Positions 15,887-22,066 of a DNA stretch of 22,066 nucleotides are shown one piece after another. Position 1 is the stretch's first letter; each line of letters begins with the position of its first letter. The stretch comes from Hyphomicrobiales bacterium (GTDB lineage Bacteria > Pseudomonadota > Alphaproteobacteria > Rhizobiales > Aestuariivirgaceae). The notes below the pieces were generated by a model. The model was not told the origin of the DNA. It did no database searches and worked only from the letters and a program-made list of their open reading frames with translations. A program made the position numbers and the translations under genes. The DNA is taken from NCBI GenBank assembly GCA_023266715.1, contig JAHFPK010000013.1, forward strand, positions 1 through 22,066, in the 5' to 3' direction.

Positions 15887-17476
15887 ATGGAAGACAGCAT
15901 CCTTACGCTAAGAGGTATCAAAGTGAACTTCCGAACGATTGATGGCATCGTTGAAGCGGTCAAAGGCGTGAGCCTTGACGTCAGAGCAGGTGAAACCGTT
16001 GCTATCGTGGGCGAGTCCGGTTCTGGCAAGAGCCAGTTGATGATGGGGACCATGGGCCTGCTGGCTTCCAATGGCACCATTGAAGGCGTGGCTGACTATC
16101 GGGGAACCAACCTTGTGGGCCTGTCCAAGCAGCAGCTCAATACCATACGTGGGCGCAAGATCACCATGATCTTCCAGGAGCCCATGACCTCGCTCGATCC
16201 GCTTTACACGATAGGCAATCAGCTCATTGAACCCATTGTGCATCACCAAAAAATTAGCGTTTCCGAAGCCAAGGCACGCGCCATTGAGATGATGAAGCTG
16301 GTGAAGATTCAAGACCCCGAACGGCGCATGGGTTCCTACCCCCATGAAATGTCTGGCGGCCAGCGCCAGCGCGTAATGATCGCCATGGCACTCGCAAATG
16401 ATCCCGATCTCCTGATTGCCGACGAGCCGACAACCGCTCTTGATGTCACCATTCAAGCGGAAATCCTCGAACTCATGGCGGGCCTGCAGAAGCGCTTAGG
16501 GATGGGCATGATTTTCATCACCCATGACCTCAATATCGTGCGTCGCATTGCCGGCCGCGTGGTGGTCATGCGCTATGGCGAGGTGGTAGAAGAGGGCGAT
16601 ACAAAGTCCATCTTTGCCAACCCCAAACACCCCTATACCAAGGCCCTGCTGGACGCCGAACCCACTGGCCGCAAGGCACCGCCCGCCGCCAAGGCCCCCA
16701 AAATTCTGGATGGTACCAATGTCTCAGTCACCTTTGAGATTGGCGGAGGATTTCTTGCTGGCCCGCCCTTGCTGCTCAAGGCCGTTGACCATGTTTCAGT
16801 TGTCCTGAAGCAAGGGCAAACCATTGGCATTGTGGGCGAATCCGGTTCGGGAAAATCAACCCTTGCCCGCGCCCTTCTGCGGCTCCTGCCAAGCGAAGGC
16901 GCAATCGTCTTCGAAGGCAGGGACATTGCCAAGCTGAACAAGGAAGAAATGCGGCCTCTGCGCAAACAAATTCAGATCGTTTTGCAGGACCCCTTTGGCT
17001 CGTTGTCGCCCCGCATGACAGCAGGCCAGATTGTAACCGAAGGCCTGTTGGTGCACGAGCCATCAATATCCTCCGGGGAACGTGACGCCCGCGCGATTCA
17101 GGCCCTGGAAGAAGTGCAACTCGACCCGAAACTGCGCAACCGTTATCCCCATGAATTTTCCGGCGGCCAGCGCCAGCGCATTGCCATTGCCAGGGCCATT
17201 ATTTTGAAACCGAGACTCATCGTGTTGGACGAACCGACATCAGCCCTTGACCGCCAGGTGCAAGGACAGATCATCGAGCTTCTGCGCGACCTCCAGATCA
17301 AGAACAACCTGTCTTATCTCTTCATCAGCCACGATCTCGCAGTTGTGCGCGCCATGGCAGACCATATCATGGTCATGAAGGACGGTCGTTTGGTGGAGCA
17401 AGGCACCCCTGACGAGATTCTGGAAAACCCGCGCGAGGATTATACCAAGCGCCTGATGGCTGCCGCCTTTGCGTAG
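15887..17476 (+). CDS. oppDF: Fused dual ATPase of the peptide ABC transporter (OppD-OppF fusion)
   Basis: A 529-residue cytoplasmic protein with two complete ATPase domains, powering the OppBC channel. Domain one has Walker A GESGSGKSQ (about 41-49), signature MSGGQRQRV (about 155) and Walker B LLIADEPTTALD (about 176). It is followed by the oligopeptide-transporter C-terminal motif HPYTKALLDAEP (about 248). Domain two has Walker A GESGSGKST (about 316), signature FSGGQRQRI (about 424) and Walker B LIVLDEPTSALD (about 444), ending with the shortened tail motif EDYTKRLMAAAFA. This arrangement replaces separate oppD and oppF genes, as in YejF. It follows oppC by one base. Its codon use is mixed (9 of 19 third positions G/C in one stretch), like the flanking genome and unlike oppABC. 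It converges on the Anbu operon. Confidence 0.95.
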   Translation: MEDSILTLRGIKVNFRTIDGIVEAVKGVSLDVRAGETVAIVGESGSGKSQLMMGTMGLLASNGTIEGVADYRGTNLVGLSKQQLNTIRGRKITMIFQEPMTSLDPLYTIGNQLIEPIVHHQKISVSEAKARAIEMMKLVKIQDPERRMGSYPHEMSGGQRQRVMIAMALANDPDLLIADEPTTALDVTIQAEILELMAGLQKRLGMGMIFITHDLNIVRRIAGRVVVMRYGEVVEEGDTKSIFANPKHPYTKALLDAEPTGRKAPPAAKAPKILDGTNVSVTFEIGGGFLAGPPLLLKAVDHVSVVLKQGQTIGIVGESGSGKSTLARALLRLLPSEGAIVFEGRDIAKLNKEEMRPLRKQIQIVLQDPFGSLSPRMTAGQIVTEGLLVHEPSISSGERDARAIQALEEVQLDPKLRNRYPHEFSGGQRQRIAIARAIILKPRLIVLDEPTSALDRQVQGQIIELLRDLQIKNNLSYLFISHDLAVVRAMADHIMVMKDGRLVEQGTPDEILENPREDYTKRLMAAAFA

Positions 17477-17482
17477 TAAAGG

Positions 17483-17548
17483 CGAATAGCGAGTAGCGAA
17501 TAGTTGATAATCCTTCTTCCCTATTCGCCACTCCCCATTCGCTATTCG
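17483..17548. repeat. Imperfect inverted repeat of CGAATAG/CTATTCG units between convergent operons
   Basis: CGAATAGCGA at 17483-17492 pairs with TCGCTATTCG at 17539-17548, and CGAATAG at 17497-17503 pairs with CTATTCG at 17521-17527, with a mismatched middle and a loop of 17 bases. The unit also repeats directly within each arm. It fills nearly the whole gap between the oppDF and Anbu stop codons and may act as a bidirectional terminator. I recall similar repeats between genes in Bradyrhizobium-like genomes. Confidence 0.6.
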
Positions 17549-17550
17549 TG

Positions 17551-18288
17551 TCAAATATCAAACGCTTCAATATTCTGAAACGCCGCTCGTAGCGCCTTTG
17601 ACCATTCCGACGACAGCATCTTGAAATAGGGGTCATCCTGCCCGATGCGCTTGGTATGTTCCAATTTCAGGGTGTTGGTTTCGTAAGTGAGCATGTCGAT
17701 CGGCAGGCCCACGCTCAGGTTTGAACGCAAAGTTGAATCAAATGACAGCAGAACAAGCTTCGCCGCATCACCAAGTTTCATCGATGTCTGGGCCACACGA
17801 TCAAGGATGGGCTTGCCATACTTGTGTTCGCCGATTTGAAAGAACGGCGTATCAGTTGTTGCCTCAATGAAGTTGCCTTCCGCATAGAGCTGGAACAGTC
17901 GCGGGTGTTCTTTTCCGATTTGTCCGGCGAAGATATAGCTCGAAGAAAACGCGTCACTGGTCGGCGAAAGCGCCTCGCCTTCAATTTTTTTGACCTCGCG
18001 AATTGCGCGGCCGACAATCCGGACGGCCTGGAACATGGTCTTGGCAGCGAAGAGATTATCGTCGGCAGATTTACTCTTTTTGGATTTTGTGCCCTCAGTC
18101 AGAAGGCTCACCACTGCCTGTGTGACGGCAAGATTTCCTGCGGTCAAAATTACAAATAGGCATTCTCCGGGCTTTTGCCAGGTATGAAGCTTTTTGAAAC
18201 GGCCCACATTGTCCACGCCCGCATTGGTGCGGGTATCGGCGGCCATCACGAGGCCATCATCAAGCAACATTCCAACGCAGTAAGTCAT
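17551..18288 (-). CDS. Anbu peptidase (bacterial proteasome homologue, COG3484)
   Basis: A 245-residue N-terminal-nucleophile hydrolase of the proteasome beta-subunit superfamily, Anbu subfamily. There is no propeptide: removing the initial Met would expose Thr as residue 1 (TYCVGMLLDDGLVMAADTRTNAG). Asp17 in AADTR and a lysine pair at 31-32 (RFKKLH) lie where the proteasome catalytic Asp17/Lys33 are expected, so the active site looks intact. Published Anbu structures (Pseudomonas, Hyphomicrobium, Yersinia) show open helical or ring-like assemblies, with weak or undetected peptidase activity. The gene is last in a leftward operon with ATP-grasp, alpha-E and transglutaminase-like genes, 29 bp after the last of these; GGGACGGGA precedes the ATG. 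Natural substrate is unknown for the family. Confidence 0.93.
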   Translation of the reverse strand: MTYCVGMLLDDGLVMAADTRTNAGVDNVGRFKKLHTWQKPGECLFVILTAGNLAVTQAVVSLLTEGTKSKKSKSADDNLFAAKTMFQAVRIVGRAIREVKKIEGEALSPTSDAFSSSYIFAGQIGKEHPRLFQLYAEGNFIEATTDTPFFQIGEHKYGKPILDRVAQTSMKLGDAAKLVLLSFDSTLRSNLSVGLPIDMLTYETNTLKLEHTKRIGQDDPYFKMLSSEWSKALRAAFQNIEAFDI

Positions 18289-18317
18289 CAGATCCCGTCC
18301 CGGCCGATTCTCTTTTT

Positions 18318-19127
18318 CTATTGTTGCGCAATTCCGACATTGACTTCCACCTTCATTTTTTCGGCACTGCCGCCTTTGCGGCTGCCCCTTATGGGCGTGA
18401 TGCCATGGGCATCAATGCCGCCGGCTACGCGCACATAGTGGTCGGTGGGACACTTGCCATTGGCGGGGTCAAAACCCACCCAGCCGAGGTCAGGCAGCAG
18501 GGCTTCCGCCCAGGCATGGCTGGCAGTGGCTGATTCTCCACCCTCGAGGGCCAAATAGCCCGTCACATAGCGGGCCGGGATGCCCAAATGCCGAACCGCA
18601 CCACTGAATATGTGGGCATGGTCCTGACATACGCCTTGTCCCGCAGCAAAGGCTTCCGCCGCCGTTGTATCCGCATCGGTAACGCCAATCGTATAAATGA
18701 CCGTATTCTTGATTTCCGTCATGAGGGCATGCAGCAGATCCAGTTTGGCCCGGCCATTCGTGTTGATCTTTCCAAGCATCTCGAGAATGGCAGGGCTGGG
18801 CCGCGTTGCCGCGGTCTGGCGCAGGAATATCGCATCAGGAGCAGGGCAGGGAAGATTTTTGACAATACCGGAAGTATCCACGACATCCATGATGCCTTCA
18901 GCAATCACACTCATGGGGCCGTCGATGTTCTGAACTGTGACGAGGTGAATGCGGTTTCCAAAGCCGTCAAGATAGGTAAGCGCCTCCTCAATCCCCGGCG
19001 CAGTTATCTTCCACTCAACAATCTTTTGTGCGTCAAAATTTTGCGGCGTCAAATAGAGCCGCTGCACCGAATAGCTGAGCGGCGTTTCATAGGCGTAGAA
19101 TGTTTCATGGTGGATTTGGAGGCGCAT
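18318..19127 (-). CDS. Transglutaminase-like cysteine protease/transferase (COG1305)
   Basis: A 269-residue protein with an N-terminal beta-rich domain (MRLQIHHETFYAYETPLSYS, the bacterial transglutaminase N-terminal domain, residues 1-90) and a papain-fold transglutaminase core. The catalytic triad is complete: C167 in GQGVCQDHAH, H204 in ATASHAWAEA and D220 in VGFDPANG. No signal peptide is seen, so it is probably cytoplasmic, like the rest of the operon. Proteins of this type next to ATP-grasp and alpha-E genes have been proposed to cleave or form isopeptide or peptide bonds in the products of the ATP-grasp enzyme. It starts four bases after the alpha-E stop and is followed by Anbu. Its actual reaction is not known. 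Confidence 0.93.
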   Translation of the reverse strand: MRLQIHHETFYAYETPLSYSVQRLYLTPQNFDAQKIVEWKITAPGIEEALTYLDGFGNRIHLVTVQNIDGPMSVIAEGIMDVVDTSGIVKNLPCPAPDAIFLRQTAATRPSPAILEMLGKINTNGRAKLDLLHALMTEIKNTVIYTIGVTDADTTAAEAFAAGQGVCQDHAHIFSGAVRHLGIPARYVTGYLALEGGESATASHAWAEALLPDLGWVGFDPANGKCPTDHYVRVAGGIDAHGITPIRGSRKGGSAEKMKVEVNVGIAQQ

Positions 19128-19131
19128 CAGA

Positions 19132-20079
19132 TCACGGAAAATTATAGGTTGTTGCTATGCTTTGCGACAGGGAATTATTGGCCGCCATGAAATCCTGCAG
19201 GAATTCATGCAATCCGTTTTGGAAAATTTGTTCCATGTTGCCATTCTTCAACCGATCATGAGTTTCCATCGCAATCTCGTGGCAGGCATAGCGGCTGCCA
19301 TAGAGTTCGCCCAGACCGTCCAGAGCCAAGTTCACCCAATTATAGGTGAAGAGCAGAGAGCGCGGCATTTCTTCCTTGAGGATAAGAAATTCGGAAACCA
19401 GCCACGGCTTGTAGTGGCTGTCCTTGTAAAACCAGCGATAGGCACGGTGGGCTGAAACCGAGCGGAGCACTTGCGCCCACTGCTGGGTGTCGAGATCGCT
19501 GCCGACGTCACTTGGGCGCGGAAGGAGAATGAAATATTTTACGTCAAGAATACGTGCCGTGTTGTCCGCCCGTTCAATGAAATTGCCGAGCTGGCTGAAA
19601 TAGTAATTGTCGGTTCGCAGCATGGTGCCGAGCAGGGCGCCGCGAAAGCCCATGGCGCGCTGCTTGACCCATTCCAGGAATTCGGGAAGACGGTCAGAGG
19701 TGATATTTTCTGGCGCGATCTGCGCCAATTCATTCCAGGTGGAATTGAGGCTCTCCCACACGTCGCGGGTGAGTGCGGTGCGCACCGCGCGGCCATTATT
19801 GCGCGCCGTTTTCAGGCAGGACTTAACGCTTGAAGAATTGCTTTCATCGAACAGCAGAAAATGAATAACCTTTGCGCCGTCAATATCCCCATGTTTTTCC
19901 GTGTAACTTTGCTCGCAGGCCGCACTGGTCAGCGTCGAGCGCCACTCGTCCCGGTGGCCTTCAATGGCGCCAGGCATCAACGAAATGCGGTAGCCCACTT
20001 CGAGAAGACGGGCCATGTTTTCGGCCCGTTCCACGTAGCGTGACATCCAATACAGCGATGAGGCCGTGCGTCCCAGCAT
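19132..20079 (-). CDS. Alpha-E domain protein (COG2307, DUF403)
   Basis: A 315-residue, mainly helical protein with two copies of the conserved E-R motif that names the family: YVERAENMARLLEVGYR (E17, R18) near the start and FIERADNTARILDVKYF (E169, R170) in the middle. No transmembrane segment or signal peptide is evident. The family has no established biochemical activity; it almost always accompanies circularly permuted ATP-grasp proteins and is thought to help in making or handling a peptide-like product. GGAGGA sits five bases before the ATG, inside the end of the upstream ATP-grasp gene, and the stop lies four bases before the transglutaminase-like start, so translation is tightly linked. 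Confidence 0.92.
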   Translation of the reverse strand: MLGRTASSLYWMSRYVERAENMARLLEVGYRISLMPGAIEGHRDEWRSTLTSAACEQSYTEKHGDIDGAKVIHFLLFDESNSSSVKSCLKTARNNGRAVRTALTRDVWESLNSTWNELAQIAPENITSDRLPEFLEWVKQRAMGFRGALLGTMLRTDNYYFSQLGNFIERADNTARILDVKYFILLPRPSDVGSDLDTQQWAQVLRSVSAHRAYRWFYKDSHYKPWLVSEFLILKEEMPRSLLFTYNWVNLALDGLGELYGSRYACHEIAMETHDRLKNGNMEQIFQNGLHEFLQDFMAANNSLSQSIATTYNFP

Positions 20080-20081
20080 TT

Positions 20082-21491
20082 CTAGTCCTCCAGAACCCAG
20101 GTGTCTTTGGTGCCGCCACCCTGGCTGGAGTTTACCACCAACGAGCCTTCCTTGAGCGCCACGCGGGTGAGGCCGCCCGTCGTAATGCGTATCTGATCTC
20201 CCGACAAAACAAAGGGCCGTAAATCCACATGGCGGGCTGCTATGCCGGACTGGGTAAAGGTGGGAACCGCCGAGAGAGCAAGGGTGGGCTGGGCAATATA
20301 GTTGGTTGGCCGCGTCTTGATCTTCTCGCGGAACAATTCAATTTCCGCTTTGGAGGATGTTGGCCCAACCAGCATGCCATAGCCGCCGGAACCATGAACC
20401 TCCTTCACCACCAATTCCGACAGATGCTCAAGCACATAGGATAAATCGCCTGCGTGAGAACAGCGCCAGGTCGGCACATTGTTAAGGAGTGGTTTATCGC
20501 CGGTATAGAACCGGATGATATCCGGCATGAAGGTATAGATCGACTTGTCGTCCGCAACACCCGTGCCCGGTGCATTTACCAGGGTCACATGGCCCGCGCG
20601 ATAGACATCGAAAATTCCGGGAACCCCAAGGTTGGAATCCGGACGGAAAGCCAGGGGGTCTAGATAGGCGTCATCGATGCGCCGATAGACCACATCCACC
20701 CTTCGCGGCTTCTGCGTCGTGCGCATATAGAGCCAGCCATCGGAGACAAAAAGATCATCGCCCTCGCACAGTTCAACTCCCATCTCATCGGCCAGAAAGG
20801 CGTGCTCAAAAAACGCCGAGTTGTGAATGCCGGGGGTCAGCACCACAACGGTGGGCTCATTCCTGGTGGTGGGTGGCGCCACACTGTCCAGGGTCTTGCG
20901 CAGCATGGCCGGATAATTTTCAACCGGGGCAACACGCTGTTGGGCAAAGAGTTCCGGGAAGAGAAACATCATCGCTTCCCGGTCTTCGAGCATATAGGAA
21001 ACACCGGAAGGGGTTCGGCAATTATCTTCCAAAACGTAAAATTCATTCTCGTTCACGCGCACGATATCGATACCCATGATATGGGCGTAAATGCCCTTCA
21101 CCGGATTGACGCCCACCATTTCCGGAACAAAGGCCTCGTTCTGGATAATCACGTCGTAGGGAATGCGCCCGGCCCTAAGGATTTCTTGACGGTGATAAAG
21201 GTCATGCAGAAACGCGTTCATGGCGCGCACCCGTTGCTCAATGCCTGCTGAAAGCCTGCGCCATTCGCTTGCCGAAAAAATGCGCGGAACGATATCAAAG
21301 GGGATCAGGCGTTCCGAGGCCTTGTCATCGCCGTAAACAGCAAACGTAATGCCCTGCCTGCGAAACCTGGCCTCGGATTCCCGCAATGCCCGTTCAATGA
21401 CTTCGTTGCCCAGATTTTCGAGCCATTTTTCCACGCGGGCGTAAGGTGCGCGCACGCTGCCATTTGGCGCAAACATCTCGTTGAAGCTCAT
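20082..21491 (-). CDS. Circularly permuted ATP-grasp protein (COG2308), putative peptide/amide ligase
   Basis: A 469-residue protein of the circularly permuted type 2 ATP-grasp family, predicted to form amide bonds using ATP. Motifs seen are LEDNCRTPSGVSYMLEDR (about 154-171, with metal-binding E155 and N157), LTPGIHNSAFFEHAFLA (about 218), RRIDDAYLDPLAF (about 270), the nucleotide-binding VVKEVHGSGGYGMLVGP (about 361-377) and RHVDLRPFVLSG (about 420). The open frame extends upstream to 21632, but similarity to the family begins at MSFNEMFAPNG; AGGGGGA lies some 13 bases before this ATG. It is first in the four-gene Anbu operon and ends two bases before the alpha-E gene. Members of this cluster are proposed to build or tag short peptides; no product has been identified to my knowledge. 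Confidence 0.93.
   Translation of the reverse strand: MSFNEMFAPNGSVRAPYARVEKWLENLGNEVIERALRESEARFRRQGITFAVYGDDKASERLIPFDIVPRIFSASEWRRLSAGIEQRVRAMNAFLHDLYHRQEILRAGRIPYDVIIQNEAFVPEMVGVNPVKGIYAHIMGIDIVRVNENEFYVLEDNCRTPSGVSYMLEDREAMMFLFPELFAQQRVAPVENYPAMLRKTLDSVAPPTTRNEPTVVVLTPGIHNSAFFEHAFLADEMGVELCEGDDLFVSDGWLYMRTTQKPRRVDVVYRRIDDAYLDPLAFRPDSNLGVPGIFDVYRAGHVTLVNAPGTGVADDKSIYTFMPDIIRFYTGDKPLLNNVPTWRCSHAGDLSYVLEHLSELVVKEVHGSGGYGMLVGPTSSKAEIELFREKIKTRPTNYIAQPTLALSAVPTFTQSGIAARHVDLRPFVLSGDQIRITTGGLTRVALKEGSLVVNSSQGGGTKDTWVLED
20086..20091 (-). promoter_or_regulatory. Strong ribosome binding site of the alpha-E gene
   Basis: On the minus strand GGAGGA lies within the last codons of the ATP-grasp gene, five bases before the alpha-E ATG at 20079. 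It supports that start and efficient reinitiation within the operon. Confidence 0.65.
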
Positions 21492-21758
21492 CGCTCTATC
21501 GGTTCCCCCTGCTGTTGCGCTGCAATATGAACGCAATATTCGAATTCCTGCAAGCAAATCATTGGGAACCGGGGTCAGGTTGCATAAATGGCCAATAAAT
21601 GTAAGGTTCGGCCATGTGCTGCCATATGACAACCTCCGGTGAAATCCTGCCTGTTTGGACGCGTAACCGGCACGATGAGGTCATGGTCAATTGCGCCCGT
21701 ATCGGGTTCAAGCCCTAGAACCCCTCCAAATTGTGAACTTTTGCCTCTATTCAATTTT

Positions 21759-21763
21759 GGAGA
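21759..21763 (+). promoter_or_regulatory. Ribosome binding site for the aminotransferase GTG start
   Basis: GGAGA ends six bases before GTG at 21770 and fixes the start of the right-edge gene, which has no nearby ATG. Confidence 0.65.
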
Positions 21764-21769
21764 AAACCT

Positions 21770-22066
21770 GTGTCTGCACATCAAAAAAACATCAATATCG
21801 CTGAAGTCGTCCAGCACGACATCGACCACCATTTTCACCCCTTTACCGATCACAAGGCGTTTCATGCCACGGGTGGCCCCCGCGTCATCACCCATGCCGA
21901 CGGCATCTATATCTGGGATGGCAAAGGCAACAAGATCCTGGACGGGTTTTCCGGCCTGTGGTGCGTAAATGTGGGCTATGGCCGTAAAGAGCTGGCCGAG
22001 GTGGCCTACCGGCAGATGCTGGATTTGCCCTATTACAACACGTTCTTCAAGACTACGACAGTGCCC
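21770..22066 (+). CDS. Class III PLP-dependent aminotransferase, N-terminal part (3' end outside window)
   Basis: The first 99 codons are present and the frame runs off the right edge. The product starts (from GTG) MSAHQKNINIAEVVQHDIDH and continues with HHFHPFTDHKAFH, GPRVITHADGIYIWDGKGN, ILDGFSGLWCVNVGYGR and LPYYNTFFKTT. This block is typical of omega-amino acid or polyamine:pyruvate aminotransferases (SpuC-like group), where the FSGLWCVNVGYGR segment lines the substrate pocket. The PLP lysine is beyond the window. Such enzymes move amino groups from putrescine or other amines, or from omega-amino acids, to pyruvate. The gene is divergent from the Anbu operon with 278 bp between the two starts. 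Exact amine substrate cannot be decided. Confidence 0.88.
   Translation, partial: MSAHQKNINIAEVVQHDIDHHFHPFTDHKAFHATGGPRVITHADGIYIWDGKGNKILDGFSGLWCVNVGYGRKELAEVAYRQMLDLPYYNTFFKTTTVP

Noticed and set aside
21492..21632. Upstream extension of the ATP-grasp gene to 21632
   Set aside because: The extra 47 residues are unlike the family N terminus, and the ATG at 21491 has a purine-rich site upstream and matches the usual start.
21575..21895. 106-codon minus-strand frame at the right edge
   Set aside because: It lies opposite the start of the aminotransferase, whose plus-strand translation is clearly a class III enzyme.

Overview
The window reads as chromosomal DNA from an alphaproteobacterium, most likely of the order Hyphomicrobiales (Rhizobiales). 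This rests on gene content and on the families I recognise: a short rhizobial-type phosphatidylserine decarboxylase next to CDP-diacylglycerol-serine phosphatidyltransferase, an Atm1-type exporter, an HpnN-like RND protein beside dxs, and an Anbu (bacterial proteasome homologue) operon. No rRNA, tRNA, CRISPR array, insertion sequence or phage gene was seen. The window cuts a gene at each end: rarD at the left and a class III aminotransferase at the right.

Left part (1-6195). The 3' end of a RarD-type EamA transporter converges on a LOG-family (TIGR00730) nucleotide hydrolase. The gap between them holds a pair of inverted 19-bp palindromes. A rightward run follows: an Ig-like/LysM cell-envelope protein, an Atm1-type ABC exporter, psd and pssA. 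The last two catalyse both steps of phosphatidylethanolamine synthesis.

Middle part (6182-11986). A leftward PLP trans-sulfuration enzyme overlaps the end of pssA by 14 bp. Divergent from it is a large RND/MMPL protein resembling the hopanoid transporter HpnN. Its 3' end overlaps, tail to tail, the last 72 bp of dxs, the first enzyme of the MEP isoprenoid pathway that also feeds hopanoid synthesis.

Right part (12195-22066). A rightward oligopeptide ABC importer operon comes first: the binding protein oppA, permeases oppB and oppC, and one gene encoding both ATPases fused (oppDF). In the stretches I sampled, oppA and oppC are clearly richer in G/C at third codon positions than the neighbouring genes, including oppDF, and the change falls at or near the oppC/oppDF junction. 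Next, converging on it from the right, is a tightly packed leftward operon: circularly permuted ATP-grasp, alpha-E protein, transglutaminase-like protein and Anbu peptidase. This is the full Anbu gene cluster. Its existence is known, but its substrate and product are not, and it is the most interesting system in the window. A polyamine/amine:pyruvate-type aminotransferase starts divergently from it at the right edge.

No gene-free stretch is longer than about 300 bp. The longest (21492-21769, 208-bp 11987-12194 and 212-bp 326-537) are intergenic regions between divergent or convergent genes.
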